Positions 8,148 through 16,713 are shown, counted from the stretch's first letter. The stretch: 64,000 nucleotides of DNA from Streptococcus dysgalactiae subsp. dysgalactiae (GCF_900459225.1 NZ_UHFH01000003.1:1456501-1520500), one strand, 5' to 3'. Program-made: numbers and translations. Notes: generated by a model not told the origin, from the sequence alone.

Positions 8148-10202
8148 TTATTGGTTTCCATACATTGTCATATATAGTGTCATCATTTCTTTAGCAATTA
8201 ATTGCTGTGCCTTAGCCAGTGAATTGGTCGCATGTGGATACATCACTGCAACAGCGATGTCAGCGTCATCACTTGGCCCATAGGCTACAACATTTAAATT
8301 GTAAGTTGCTAAAGGTTGCCCTGTTTTATCCTTAACGTAGGTTTCAGCTGTTCCTGTTTTAGCGCTGATACTAATTGGTCCACCTGATAATTCTCGACCT
8401 GTGGCATAACCACTGCCACTATTCACCACCTGATAAAAACCATCTTGAATAATCGCCAATTGGTCTCCTGATAAATGAACTTTGTTCAGTAAGCTGGTTT
8501 CAATTGCCTGACTTAACTGCCCTGGTCCTTGGCTACCATCATCTTGGTAAATGCCCTCAACAATATGTGGGGCAACCCGATTACCACCATTAGCAATAGT
8601 GGCTACATATTGCGCTAACTGCATTGTCGTGTAGTTGTCAAACTGACCAAAAGATTCGCTCAGAACATTTGAAATGGTGTAATTGTCCGTTAAGTAGCCT
8701 CTAGATTCTCCAGGCAAATCAATTCCTGTTGGCACACCCATGCCAAATTCCGCGTAGGCCTTTCGCAACGCTGACATGGTTTCTGACATTCCAGAACCTG
8801 TTAAAGACATGCCCGGATAATACTCTTGGCCCATCATTTTCAGGGCCAACTTTACCATATAGGTATTTGAAGAGTATTCTAAGGCTTGGCTAGCAGTGAT
8901 TGGCAACTGTCCTGCTGTAAACCAAGAATTAATAGGTTTAGAATCTCCAAATTGAATCGATTGGTCCGTAATAACCTCGTTTCCCTCAATGGCTCCTGTC
9001 TGCCAACCTGCTGCCAGAGTAGCTCCTTTAACAACAGAACCTGGGGTAAACACGTCGGTAATAGTTCCCAAAGCATCACTATCCACTTGACCTGTCTCCT
9101 TGTTATGAGATAAGCCTGACATAGCTAAAACTGCTCCTGTTTTTGGATTCAGCGCAACAGCATAGATTCCTTCAGAATAATCCGCTTGACCACTGGCCAT
9201 TTCAGCCTCATAATACCGCCTTATGATGTCATCTACGCCTTGCTGATAGTCCAAAGGAATCGTTAGTCTGATATTTTTACCTGGCTCTCCTTTATCAAGT
9301 TGCTGTTCAGAGAGGATTTTGCCTGCCTTATTAGTTTTGATTTCTTTAATCACGTGATTCCCTTGAAGAACGGATTCGTATTGTTTTTCAAGGTAGGAAG
9401 TCCCCACACGATCATTCATAGCATACCCTTTTTTGAGGTACTGATTAACTTCTTCTTTAGGAAGACCAGCTTCCTCACTAGATACTTTTCCTATAAGGGC
9501 TGTTAAGCTTGTATTGGCAACCTGTCGTTCCCAATCAGTCCCAACAGCAATACCTGGTAATGTTGTTTGATTAGCCCGAATATTTTTAATAGTCTCTTCA
9601 TTTAAGGGATTGGTTCTTAAATTAACCGTTGTAAAAACAGCCGCTCCATTCATTTGATTAAAAATGGCAATGGTTTTCAAGTCCTCATCTGAGTAATGAA
9701 GGTCACTTTCTTTTACAGAAGCAACAGCATTGGCATAAATCGTCACTTCCGTTAAGCGATTGCCAAACCGGTCTAGAACAGCCTTTTTAGGAAGTCTCTT
9801 AACAATTTTGGCATACACATCTGGATCAGCCAAATAAAAATCTTTTTTAGCTCGGCTTGTCACGCTAGCTTCTGGGTACGAAACATAACTTGCCAGATGC
9901 TTAGCTAGAACTTTCAGTTCGTTAGCACTGGCTTTTGGACTTCTGGTGTAAGTAACCACATCTTTTATGGCATTTGAGACAAGGGGTTTGCCACTAAAAT
10001 CAAAAATTTTTCCACGAGGTTGAGACACTTTAACCTTATAAACGGTAGAAGATTTTAGCTTACTCACGTAAAAAGAGGTCGTGTAAATTTGCATGTAGGC
10101 CAACCGTAAAATCAGTCCGACAAATAATAAGACAATAATCAAAAAAAGGAGATGAAGTCGTCTCGGAATACTTGCTTTATTTTTAGTAATGAGTGATGCC
10201 AT
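8148..10202 (-). CDS. pbp2b: Class B penicillin-binding protein 2B (transpeptidase)
   Basis: Membrane-anchored D,D-transpeptidase of the elongation/peripheral wall machinery and a beta-lactam target. The protein has 684 residues: a short cytoplasmic tail, a membrane anchor (about 17-38) and a dimerisation domain. The transpeptidase domain carries SVVK with catalytic S389, an SSN motif (about 441) and KTGT at K615. Its start has an AAAGGAGGAG site about 12 bases away. recR follows immediately. No mosaic structure or broken frame is evident. The transpeptidase motifs are all canonical, so nothing here predicts resistance. Confidence 0.93.
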   Translation of the reverse strand: MASLITKNKASIPRRLHLLFLIIVLLFVGLILRLAYMQIYTTSFYVSKLKSSTVYKVKVSQPRGKIFDFSGKPLVSNAIKDVVTYTRSPKASANELKVLAKHLASYVSYPEASVTSRAKKDFYLADPDVYAKIVKRLPKKAVLDRFGNRLTEVTIYANAVASVKESDLHYSDEDLKTIAIFNQMNGAAVFTTVNLRTNPLNEETIKNIRANQTTLPGIAVGTDWERQVANTSLTALIGKVSSEEAGLPKEEVNQYLKKGYAMNDRVGTSYLEKQYESVLQGNHVIKEIKTNKAGKILSEQQLDKGEPGKNIRLTIPLDYQQGVDDIIRRYYEAEMASGQADYSEGIYAVALNPKTGAVLAMSGLSHNKETGQVDSDALGTITDVFTPGSVVKGATLAAGWQTGAIEGNEVITDQSIQFGDSKPINSWFTAGQLPITASQALEYSSNTYMVKLALKMMGQEYYPGMSLTGSGMSETMSALRKAYAEFGMGVPTGIDLPGESRGYLTDNYTISNVLSESFGQFDNYTTMQLAQYVATIANGGNRVAPHIVEGIYQDDGSQGPGQLSQAIETSLLNKVHLSGDQLAIIQDGFYQVVNSGSGYATGRELSGGPISISAKTGTAETYVKDKTGQPLATYNLNVVAYGPSDDADIAVAVMYPHATNSLAKAQQLIAKEMMTLYMTMYGNQ

Positions 10203-10261
10203 TGTGTTCTTCTACTCCTCCTTTTTAAACTTCGCTTCTTATTTTATCACAAATTATAAAA

Positions 10262-10295
10262 AGAAGACCGGGAATAAAGTCTTCCCAGTCTAAAA
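10262..10295. terminator. Terminator between fnt and pbp2b
   Basis: AGACCGGGAA (10265-10274) and TTCCCAGTCT (10282-10291) form a 10-bp stem with one G-U pair. A T run follows on the minus strand, ending the formate-channel transcript. Confidence 0.85.
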
Positions 10296-10308
10296 ATTTT
10301 ATCTGAAC

Positions 10309-11079
10309 TTATGCTTTCTCAGGATGATAGTAAGCTTTGAAATAAAAGAGACTCACAAAAATAGCTCCACCAATAATATTACCGGCATAGACAAAGGTAA
10401 AGTTAAGGATAAAGTCCAACCAAGTTGCTCCACCTTCAAAAATTGCTGCTGGAATGACAAAAGCGTTTGCCACACTATGCTGAAAACCAAGTGCTACAAA
10501 GGTCATGACAGGAAACCAAGTACCAAGGAGTTTACCCGTAGCATCACTTGCGCCATAACACAACCATAAAGCAAGACCCACAAACCAGTTGCAACCAATC
10601 CCTGATACAACGGCTTGTAAAGGTGTTGCGGCTATCTTAGCATGAGCTACTTCTATCACTTCTTCTTTAAAAATTCCTGCCGAGGTCAATCCTAGAAAAT
10701 GCCCAAAAACAAAGGCTACAAATACCGCACCAATAACATTAAATAAGGTAATGATGAGCCAGTTGTTTATTAAGTCCTTGGCTTTAATCTTTTTGGCGAA
10801 AAAAGCCGCTGAAACAGCCATCATGTTTCCTGTAATTAATTCTCCACCAGCCATCAAGATAATAATCAATCCAATTGGAAATGCACAGGCCCCCAGAACA
10901 CTCGAGAAAGCTCCAAATGTCTCTAAACCACTAGCAGCAATCCTAACGTAGAGCAAGTAGCCTAAACTAATCATTGCGCCTCCAATAAAGCCTAAAATAG
11001 ACTTGGCAAGAAATGGCTTACTAATCTTATGCTCTCCAATATGAATCGTTGATGCTAAAATCTGTTCTGGTGTTTTCAT
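10309..11079 (-). CDS. Formate/nitrite transporter family (FNT) channel
   Basis: Pentameric membrane channel for formate or related small anions; streptococci make formate in mixed-acid fermentation. The start is taken at 11079 because AAAAGGAGATGTC is correctly spaced there, although an in-frame ATG at 11106 exists. The resulting protein has 256 residues and six hydrophobic segments. Family marks are the AGGELITGNM motif (about 79-88), the loop residues around KDLINNW, the CNWFVGLALWL motif (about 163-173) and FQHSVANAF (about 199-207) containing the central histidine. It is a single-gene unit with its own promoter and terminator. Which anion it carries cannot be read from sequence. Confidence 0.88.
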   Translation of the reverse strand: MKTPEQILASTIHIGEHKISKPFLAKSILGFIGGAMISLGYLLYVRIAASGLETFGAFSSVLGACAFPIGLIIILMAGGELITGNMMAVSAAFFAKKIKAKDLINNWLIITLFNVIGAVFVAFVFGHFLGLTSAGIFKEEVIEVAHAKIAATPLQAVVSGIGCNWFVGLALWLCYGASDATGKLLGTWFPVMTFVALGFQHSVANAFVIPAAIFEGGATWLDFILNFTFVYAGNIIGGAIFVSLFYFKAYYHPEKA

Positions 11080-11119
11080 GACATCTCCTTTTGTTATCGT
11101 ATTCACAAATGCACTTTTT

Positions 11120-11128
11120 AGTATATCA
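11120..11128 (-). promoter_or_regulatory. Extended -10 promoter of the FNT gene
   Basis: TGATATACT on the minus strand lies about 40 bases before the chosen start. The -35 region is only a T run. Confidence 0.45.
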
Positions 11129-11135
11129 ATTTTTT

Positions 11136-11170
11136 AAAAAAATGCAAGCCCTTCCATAGTGAAAGGGCTA
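11136..11170 (-). terminator. Terminator after niaX
   Basis: AAGCCCTT (11146-11153) pairs with AAGGGCT (11163-11169) across a short loop, with TTTTTTT following on the minus strand. It is 36 bases past the niaX stop. Confidence 0.75.
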
Positions 11171-11205
11171 GTTTTATAGATGGAGGAGCCATCAAGACTA
11201 CCTAG

Positions 11206-11748
11206 CTAAGGTTTTGCAATGGATAAGTCTAATTCAGCAGCTAAAAATCTCCAAAGAACTAAAGCAAGATAAAAGTCTACCATGCCATGAATCAGAGAGC
11301 CCACACCAATCAGGCCAAACATTGACCAAAAATAGGATAAAGAGGTTGCAGTTGTTGCTGTCATAGCATAGACAACCACAAATTCAGTCAATCCATGAAT
11401 AACATTGACTAAAAAGGCAAACCAAAAGGTTTTGAGTGGAGATTTAATCGTTTGAGGGGATTTGCTCAACCACCAAGCTGCCAAGACAGCAAACAAAAGA
11501 TGCGAAAAAGCTCTCAAGACAATAATAAGGGGAAAGCCAGCCAATAAAAAACCTAGCCCCGTTCCAAGGGCTACAAAAAGAGCCACAGTAACAGATATGA
11601 AAACAGCTAGAAATAAGGGAACATGACTAGCCAGCGTGAAAGAGGCTGGGCCGATAATCAGCTTAAGAGGCATAATCATTGGAATTAAAATAGCAAAAGC
11701 AACTAAGATCGAAACATAGGCAATTAATTGTGTTGGTTTTTTAGTCAT
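11206..11748 (-). CDS. niaX: Niacin ECF transporter S component
   Basis: Substrate-binding membrane subunit of an energy-coupling-factor importer for niacin, working with the shared EcfA-A'-T module encoded elsewhere. The 180-residue, very hydrophobic protein has about six membrane segments. It resembles lactic-acid-bacterial NiaX, including the N-terminal segment around ILIPMIMPLKLIIGPASFTLA (given here as family pattern) and LRAFSHLLFA. Identification is strengthened by context: niaR, the niacin repressor, is immediately upstream, and a palindromic operator overlaps the niaX promoter. Streptococci depend on imported niacin for NAD. Confidence 0.85.
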   Translation of the reverse strand: MTKKPTQLIAYVSILVAFAILIPMIMPLKLIIGPASFTLASHVPLFLAVFISVTVALFVALGTGLGFLLAGFPLIIVLRAFSHLLFAVLAAWWLSKSPQTIKSPLKTFWFAFLVNVIHGLTEFVVVYAMTATTATSLSYFWSMFGLIGVGSLIHGMVDFYLALVLWRFLAAELDLSIAKP

Positions 11749-11768
11749 TATATCTCCTTTTAAGAGAT

Positions 11769-11797
11769 AGTATAGCGCATTGATTTACAAGTGTCAA
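11769..11797 (-). promoter_or_regulatory. Promoter of niaX
   Basis: TTGACA (11792-11797), a 17-base spacer and TATACT (11769-11774) make a near-consensus promoter, 20 bases before the niaX start. niaX can therefore be transcribed separately from niaR. Confidence 0.85.
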
Positions 11798-11819
11798 GAC
11801 ACCTATAAAACAATGCGCT
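11774..11819. repeat. 9-bp inverted repeat bracketing the niaX operator
   Basis: AGCGCATTG (11774-11782) and CAATGCGCT (11811-11819) are a perfect inverted repeat with a 28-base interval that contains the NiaR-like palindrome and the -35 box. There is no T run, so it is not an ordinary terminator. Possible roles are a hairpin in the niaR read-through RNA or a second protein site. Confidence 0.6.
11791..11802. promoter_or_regulatory. Putative NiaR operator
   Basis: GTGTC-AA-GACAC is a perfect palindrome covering the -35 hexamer of niaX. NiaR-family sites are known to be GTGTC/GACAC-type palindromes, and the niaR gene is the neighbour. Binding with niacin would block RNA polymerase directly. 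Confidence 0.7.
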
Positions 11820-11849
11820 GTTCCGATTCCTATTTATTCTTTGGACTCT

Positions 11850-12371
11850 CTACCGACCAGTATATAGAATGCCCGCTGCTTCTAAATCTTGGGACATTGC
11901 TTCAAAAGATTCTTGACTCGGACAGGAAATCAAATGGCTGTGCAACCCTTCTGTCAAAGATGATAGCAATTCAGCATTAGAGTGGTTTAGTTTTTTCATA
12001 AAGTTAGTCACATCAGACTGACTTTTTATATTCAAGGGGGCTGTAATCATGCCATAAATAGGATGTTCTACTTCAACAGTAGTAATAATTCCCTGATGCG
12101 CTAAAATGATTTGCAATTCTTTTTCTGTCTCTGCCAAACCGTGTTGACAGACAATGCGGGCACAAAATTGGTGACTAAACAGAGCTGTTGACATAATATA
12201 GCCTTTAGGAGTTGAAATGATATCAATTTGTTGGGCACGAAGTAAGGCAACATCTCCAACAATGACTTGGCGACTAACACCTAGCAACTTAGCCAAATAA
12301 GTAGCGGACAAGGCCTCTTGTTCGCCAGTTAAGTACTCAATAATTTTTTGACGACGTTCTTCTGCTTTCAT
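11850..12371 (-). CDS. niaR: Niacin-responsive transcriptional repressor
   Basis: NiaR (YrxA) family repressor of niacin uptake and NAD genes. The 173-residue protein has an N-terminal winged helix (about 4-60, with LSATYLAKLLGVSRQVIVGDVALLR). A C-terminal 3H domain (about 75-170) shows three conserved histidines, in HPIYGMI, in the LNHSN region and in LHSHLI; these coordinate a metal in the family. It lies upstream of niaX on the same strand, 101 bases away. Transcription may read through to niaX in addition to niaX's own promoter. The ATG follows AAAAAAAGGATAGATT, an acceptable site. Confidence 0.9.
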   Translation of the reverse strand: MKAEERRQKIIEYLTGEQEALSATYLAKLLGVSRQVIVGDVALLRAQQIDIISTPKGYIMSTALFSHQFCARIVCQHGLAETEKELQIILAHQGIITTVEVEHPIYGMITAPLNIKSQSDVTNFMKKLNHSNAELLSSLTEGLHSHLISCPSQESFEAMSQDLEAAGILYTGR

Positions 12372-12449
12372 AATCTATCCTTTTTTTCAAGTTAGTTCTA
12401 TCATACCACATTTTTCAGAAGAAACTCCTGTCTCTCATAAGTAAGACAA

Positions 12450-12476
12450 GAAAAAACCAGACCAAAGTCTGGTTTC
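12450..12476 (-). terminator. Terminator after gpmA
   Basis: AACCAGAC and GTCTGGTT form a perfect 8-bp stem with a 4-base loop, followed by TTTT on the minus strand, a few bases after the gpmA stop. Confidence 0.9.
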
Positions 12477-12480
12477 ACAA

Positions 12481-13176
12481 TTATTCACCACCGAGGTAGT
12501 ATTCTTTAACAATGTTAAGTTTTTCATCCAATTCGAAAACAAGGGGTGGGAAGTTTGGAATTTCCACATCCATGATTTCGTCATCTGAAAGACCTTTAAT
12601 GTGTTTAACAAGAGCGCGGATTGAGTTACCGTGTGCACCAACAAAGACGTTTTTGCCGTCAAGAAGAGCTGGAGCAATTTTTTCTTCCCAGTAAGGCATT
12701 GCGCGTTCAAGGGTTACTTTTAAGTTTTCAGCATCTGGGATAAGAGCTGGATCAAGATCAGCATAACGACGATCATTGTGTGCTGAATACTCGTCATTTT
12801 TATCCATAGCTGGTGGTAAAACATCGTATGAACGACGCCAAATGTGAACTTGCTCATCACCAAATTGTTCAGCAGCTTCTGCTTTGTTTTTACCAGTTAA
12901 AGCACCATAGTGACGCTCGTTCAAACGCCATGATTTTTCAGTTGGTACCCATAATTGACCAGCATTTTCAAGAGCAAGGTTAGTTGTTTTAATAGCACGT
13001 GTTAATACAGAAGTGAATGCAAGGTCAAATTCGATGCCTGCTTCTTTGATCAATTTACCAGCATCAATTGCTTGTTGTGTTCCTTTTTCTGAAAGATCAA
13101 CGTCTGCCCAACCAGTGAAGAGGTTAGCTTTGTTCCATTCTGACTCACCGTGGCGAGCGAAAACCAATTTTACCAT
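12481..13176 (-). CDS. gpmA: 2,3-bisphosphoglycerate-dependent phosphoglycerate mutase
   Basis: Glycolytic enzyme interconverting 3- and 2-phosphoglycerate. The 231-residue protein starts [15 protein letters not shown], with the phosphohistidine in RHG at residue 9. The second histidine is in [11 protein letters not shown] (about 183), and the substrate loop [10 protein letters not shown] is near 85-94. Codon use is strongly biased, as expected for a highly expressed gene. It is divergent from pyrD, single-gene, and has its own strong terminator. Confidence 0.97.
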   Translation of the reverse strand: MVKLVFARHGESEWNKANLFTGWADVDLSEKGTQQAIDAGKLIKEAGIEFDLAFTSVLTRAIKTTNLALENAGQLWVPTEKSWRLNERHYGALTGKNKAEAAEQFGDEQVHIWRRSYDVLPPAMDKNDEYSAHNDRRYADLDPALIPDAENLKVTLERAMPYWEEKIAPALLDGKNVFVGAHGNSIRALVKHIKGLSDDEIMDVEIPNFPPLVFELDEKLNIVKEYYLGGE

Positions 13177-13307
13177 TAGTTAATATCTCCTTTTAATTTA
13201 AAGGTTGCTACCTTTTTACAACTTCTATTTTACAAGAAATAGGGTAAAAAAGCTAGTCAATTCCTTCTTTTATTGAAAATCCTATTGTGAATATCATGAA
13301 AACATTC

Positions 13308-13320
13308 ATTGTTCGGAAAT
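13308..13320 (-). promoter_or_regulatory. PurBox-like element between gpmA and pyrD
   Basis: On the minus strand ATTTCCGAACAAT fits the lactococcal PurBox pattern AWWWCCGAACWWT exactly. It is centred about 75 bases upstream of the predicted pyrD transcription start, the distance known for PurR activation, but in the opposite orientation. A single site in one intergenic region is weak evidence. Confidence 0.4.
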
Positions 13321-13354
13321 TGATTAATAAAAAGGATTTTTTTCAAAAAACATC

Positions 13355-13383
13355 TTGCTATTATTCACATCCGGTGGTAGAAT
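13355..13383 (+). promoter_or_regulatory. Promoter of pyrD
   Basis: TTGCTA (13355-13360), a 17-base spacer and TAGAAT (13378-13383) lie 33 bases before the pyrD start. Confidence 0.7.
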
Positions 13384-13415
13384 AGAAAAAATTTGTCTAA
13401 AATATGGAGGAAATA

Positions 13416-14351
13416 ATGGTTTCTACTGCTACACAAATTGGTCATTTCTATTTCGATAACTGTTTGATGAATGCTGCTGGCGTTTACTGCATGACAAAAG
13501 AAGAGCTTATGGGGGTTGAAAAGTCTCAAGCCGCTTCCTTTGTCACCAAAACAGGGACGCTCGAAGCTCGTCAAGGGAATCCTGAACCCCGCTATGCCGA
13601 TACTAGTCTCGGTTCTATCAATTCGATGGGACTCCCCAATAATGGTTTTCGCTACTACTTAGACTTTGTCAGTGATCTTGCCAAAACCGGACAACATAAA
13701 CCTCATTTTCTCTCCGTTGTCGGGCTATCTCCTACTGAAACCGAAACCATTTTAAAAGCCATCATGGCTTCAGATTATGAGGGTCTAGTGGAACTAAACC
13801 TTTCTTGCCCGAACGTTCCAGGGAAACCACAGATTGCTTATGATTTTGAAACCACTGATCAACTTCTAGAGAGCATCTTTACCTATTACACTAAACCTCT
13901 TGGTATCAAATTACCTCCTTATTTTGACATTGTGCATTTTGACCAAGCGGCTGCTATTTTCAATAAATACCCCCTTTCCTTTGTTAACTGTGTCAATTCT
14001 ATCGGAAATGGTCTAGTACTTGAGGATGAACAAGTCCTCATCAAACCTAAAAATGGCTTTGGTGGCATTGGTGGAGATTATATTAAACCTACTGCTCTTG
14101 CCAATGTCCATGCGTTTTACAAACGCTTAAAACCTTCTATCCACATTATTGGTACAGGGGGAGTTAAAACAGGACGCGATGCCTTTGAACATATTCTTTG
14201 TGGCGCCAGTATGGTTCAAATTGGCACGGCTCTTCATCAAGAAGGACCGGCTATCTTTGAGCGGGTGACCAAGGAATTAAAAACGATTATGGCAGAAAAA
14301 GGCTACCAACGTTTAGCAGATTTTCGTGGGAAATTAGGCTACAGGGATTAA
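13416..14351 (+). CDS. pyrD: Dihydroorotate dehydrogenase, class 1A (fumarate)
   Basis: Soluble FMN enzyme of pyrimidine synthesis, oxidising dihydroorotate with fumarate as acceptor in the class 1A form. The start is placed at 13416 because the ATG at 13404 overlaps the GGAGG ribosome site (ATGGAGGAAATA-ATG). The resulting 311 residues match class 1A length. Motifs: [15 protein letters not shown] (42-56), NSMGLPNNG (69-77), the catalytic cysteine C131 in [12 protein letters not shown], and [14 protein letters not shown] near the C-terminus for FMN phosphate. It is monocistronic, away from other pyr genes. Confidence 0.95.
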   Translation: MVSTATQIGHFYFDNCLMNAAGVYCMTKEELMGVEKSQAASFVTKTGTLEARQGNPEPRYADTSLGSINSMGLPNNGFRYYLDFVSDLAKTGQHKPHFLSVVGLSPTETETILKAIMASDYEGLVELNLSCPNVPGKPQIAYDFETTDQLLESIFTYYTKPLGIKLPPYFDIVHFDQAAAIFNKYPLSFVNCVNSIGNGLVLEDEQVLIKPKNGFGGIGGDYIKPTALANVHAFYKRLKPSIHIIGTGGVKTGRDAFEHILCGASMVQIGTALHQEGPAIFERVTKELKTIMAEKGYQRLADFRGKLGYRD

Positions 14352-14362
14352 TCTTAATAGTC

Positions 14363-14410
14363 AAAAAAGCTTGGAGAGTTGTACTTTGTACACTTTCCAA
14401 GCTTCTTTTT
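14363..14410. terminator. Bidirectional terminator between pyrD and the small membrane-protein gene
   Basis: AAGCTTGGA (14367-14375) and TCCAAGCTT (14396-14404) form a 9-bp stem that extends imperfectly inward. Runs of T lie on both sides (TTTTT after it on plus, TTTTTT on minus), so it serves both convergent genes. Confidence 0.9.
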
Positions 14411-14582
14411 AAAATGGAAATTTTTTTGAAGGGACGGCGTCATTTTCTTGGGCCTGTTTTTGCTGGTCAGTGGATTCAACTTTCCTTTTTTGCTTACGCT
14501 CAAATCGTTGATATGAATAGAAAAACAAGATGATTTTGATTATTGAAAATATAGCTAAGCCAATAGTAATAATAGTAAACAT
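14409..14582 (-). CDS. Small single-pass membrane protein (57 aa)
   Basis: A short reading frame beginning MFTIITIGLAIFSIIKI. One hydrophobic stretch (about residues 2-23) is followed by a strongly charged, lysine- and glutamine-rich tail ending KKFPF. A GAGGAAAGAGA stretch precedes the ATG, but at a longer distance than ideal. The bidirectional terminator starts exactly at its stop, which supports it being a real transcription unit downstream of pmtA (70-base gap). No family is recognised. It could be a small accessory or regulatory peptide of the neighbouring P-type ATPase, which is speculation. Confidence 0.55.
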   Translation of the reverse strand: MFTIITIGLAIFSIIKIILFFYSYQRFERKQKRKVESTDQQKQAQENDAVPSKKFPF

Positions 14583-14652
14583 AGAATGGTTTTCTCTTTC
14601 CTCAATCTCACTATTATTATAAACACTTTCACGTCTTCAAGCAAGTTTCCTG

Positions 14653-16515
14653 CTACTTATAAGAAAGTAACCGCAAGCTATTCAAAATTACTAAGATTGT
14701 TGATCCTTCATGCCCAACTACCCCAAGAGGTAAGTTCACCACTTGAAAAACATTAGCGAAAATCAATAGAGTGATAACAGACAACGCAAACACAATATTT
14801 TGTTTGACAATGGTTTTCATTTTGCGTGACAATTGAATCGAAAAAGGAATACGAGTCAAGTCATCCATAATCACACTATCTGCACTTTCCATAGCGATAT
14901 CTGTTCCTGATCCAATAGCATAAGAAACATCCGCCTGAGCAAGGGCAGGAGCATCATTGATACCATCTCCTACCATGGCCACAAAGCCATATTTTGCTTT
15001 GAGTTCTGTTAGTTTTGCGACCTTATCTTGAGGCATACAATTAGCAACAAATTCGTCAATACCAAGCTTTTGGGCAACATAATTAGCAGTTCGTTCTTGG
15101 TCCCCTGTTAACATGACCGTCTTGATTCCCATAGCATGAAGAGCTTCAATGGCACGTTTTGACTCTAATTTGATGTCATCTAACAAAGCGTAGTAGGCTA
15201 CTAGTTGGTTGTCGCGAGAAACAAAGATAAGAGTTTTCCCTTGACTTTCTTCTACCTGAATCGTTTCTTCAAAAGCAGAAAGATCTGGCACCATCTCTAA
15301 AATAAAGGATTTCTTCCCAATGCGCCATTCTTGACCTTGATAGAATCCTTGGAATCCTTTCCCAGAAATCTCGTCTAATTGGTCAAAATTCAGTGCTTCT
15401 ACTGTTTCAGTGTGTTCAAGCAGGGCTTTAGAAATAGGATGGGTACTGGCAGATTCGGCTCCTTTTACCAGTCTATTCACAAGTAATTCATCTGTTAAAT
15501 AATGCGCAGCTACGACAGATGGTTTGCCTTGAGTTAGGGTTCCTGTTTTATCCATCACGACAGCCTGAATATCTCCCATATTATCTACGATGTCACCGCC
15601 CTTGATAATCAATCCCTTTCTGGCTGCACGAGAAATCGCTGAGAGACTAGCAGGTGTTGAACTAGCAATCAAAGCACATGGAGAGGCGACTGTCAATAGA
15701 ATCATCCCTCGGTAAAAAGCATCCAACCAGGTCCAAGCAAGAACAAAATGACTAAAGAGAATAAAGGCAGGGACAAGGACAAGGACAAATTTAACATAGC
15801 TATCTTCTAAACTCTCAATAAAGGTAGCTGTTTTACTCTTTTGACCTTGGGCAGATTCTACCAAGCTTACAATCTTAGCAAAAAGAGTATTGTCATTCTC
15901 AACAGTAACCAACATATCGATCGTTTGCCCTTGGTTAATGGTTCCTCCAATAAGTTCTTGACCTTTTGTCTTATCAACAGTAATCGGCTCACCAGTAACC
16001 ATAGACTCGTCAAACTGACCAAAAGTACTCAAGAGTTCCCCGTCAATTGGAACAGCTTCGCCTTTACGAACCTGCAAACGATCTCCAATAGTCAAAAGCT
16101 TGGTCTCAACGTCTACAATACTACCATCTTCTTGATAACGACGTGCTGTATCTGGCGTTAAAGACATTAAGGCAGAAATAGCATCTTTACTTTTTTCCAT
16201 GGCCATTTCTTCAAGGGTATTAGATAAAGAAAAGATAAAAATCAGCAGAGCGCCTTCCAACCAGTAGCCAATGATTCCAGCACCGATAGCAGCTAAAATC
16301 ATCAGAACATCTACTGACAAATGTTTATGTTGTACCAAATCCAATAAGCCAGCTTTTGCAGATTCATAACCTCCAATTAAGAAAGCCAAAATAAAAATGG
16401 CAGAGGCAACATGTGGAAATGGTCCAAGAAAGGCTAAGCCAATGATGATCAATACCAGACAGGCTAAAGTCTCCATAAGATGAAGATGATCTATGATCCA
16501 TGCTTTGATTGTCAT
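14653..16515 (-). CDS. pmtA: P1B-type heavy-metal ATPase, PerR-regulated (PmtA-like iron exporter)
   Basis: Membrane ATPase exporting a transition metal. It has 620 residues from the ATG at 16515, chosen for its GAGGGAAACTAAA site; an in-frame upstream start at 16548 is unlikely. There is no N-terminal metal-binding domain. Motifs: the actuator TGEP (in ESMVTGEPITVDK), the membrane metal site SPC (278-280), phosphorylated D322 in MDKTGTLTQG, an HP motif (STHPISKAL) and VGDGINDAP. SPC with no HMA domain fits the P1B-4 group. Two Per boxes flank its promoter, matching what is known of GAS PmtA, which exports Fe(II) and confers resistance to iron, zinc and peroxide stress. Zinc, cobalt or cadmium as substrate cannot be excluded from sequence alone. 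Confidence 0.85.
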   Translation of the reverse strand: MTIKAWIIDHLHLMETLACLVLIIIGLAFLGPFPHVASAIFILAFLIGGYESAKAGLLDLVQHKHLSVDVLMILAAIGAGIIGYWLEGALLIFIFSLSNTLEEMAMEKSKDAISALMSLTPDTARRYQEDGSIVDVETKLLTIGDRLQVRKGEAVPIDGELLSTFGQFDESMVTGEPITVDKTKGQELIGGTINQGQTIDMLVTVENDNTLFAKIVSLVESAQGQKSKTATFIESLEDSYVKFVLVLVPAFILFSHFVLAWTWLDAFYRGMILLTVASPCALIASSTPASLSAISRAARKGLIIKGGDIVDNMGDIQAVVMDKTGTLTQGKPSVVAAHYLTDELLVNRLVKGAESASTHPISKALLEHTETVEALNFDQLDEISGKGFQGFYQGQEWRIGKKSFILEMVPDLSAFEETIQVEESQGKTLIFVSRDNQLVAYYALLDDIKLESKRAIEALHAMGIKTVMLTGDQERTANYVAQKLGIDEFVANCMPQDKVAKLTELKAKYGFVAMVGDGINDAPALAQADVSYAIGSGTDIAMESADSVIMDDLTRIPFSIQLSRKMKTIVKQNIVFALSVITLLIFANVFQVVNLPLGVVGHEGSTILVILNSLRLLSYK

Positions 16516-16564
16516 TTTAGTTTCCCTCACAATTAAAAATTCTCTCAATCTTTAAGATATATTA

Positions 16565-16593
16565 ATTATAATAATTCTAAATAGATAAGTCAA
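16565..16593 (-). promoter_or_regulatory. Promoter of pmtA
   Basis: TTGACT (16588-16593), a 17-base spacer and TATAAT (16565-16570) are close to consensus, about 50 bases before the pmtA start. Confidence 0.85.
16566..16580. promoter_or_regulatory. Per box 1 at pmtA
   Basis: TTATAATAATTCTAA matches the PerR consensus TTAGAATnATTCTAA at all but one informative position and overlaps the -10 and spacer of pmtA. PerR bound here would block the promoter. Confidence 0.8.
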
Positions 16594-16598
16594 GTAAT

Positions 16599-16613
16599 TT
16601 AGAACAATTCTAA
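16599..16613. promoter_or_regulatory. Per box 2 at pmtA
   Basis: TTAGAACAATTCTAA has one mismatch to the Per box and lies just upstream of the pmtA -35, 33 bases (about three helical turns) from Per box 1. Two boxes on one DNA face suggest cooperative repression. Confidence 0.8.
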
Positions 16614-16696
16614 ATAAAGTTTTTTAGATGATCTTCTCTTTGAAAAATCTCATAGCTACCATTTGCAAATATGAGAAAATCCTATCCCAAACTAAG

Positions 16697-16713
16697 GAAA
16701 TGTTATACTAATA
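16697..16713 (+). promoter_or_regulatory. Extended -10 promoter of the rgg-like gene
   Basis: TGTTATACT (around 16702-16710) lies about 20 bases before the start codon at 16731. No recognisable -35 is present, as is common for activator-dependent or extended -10 promoters. Confidence 0.45.
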
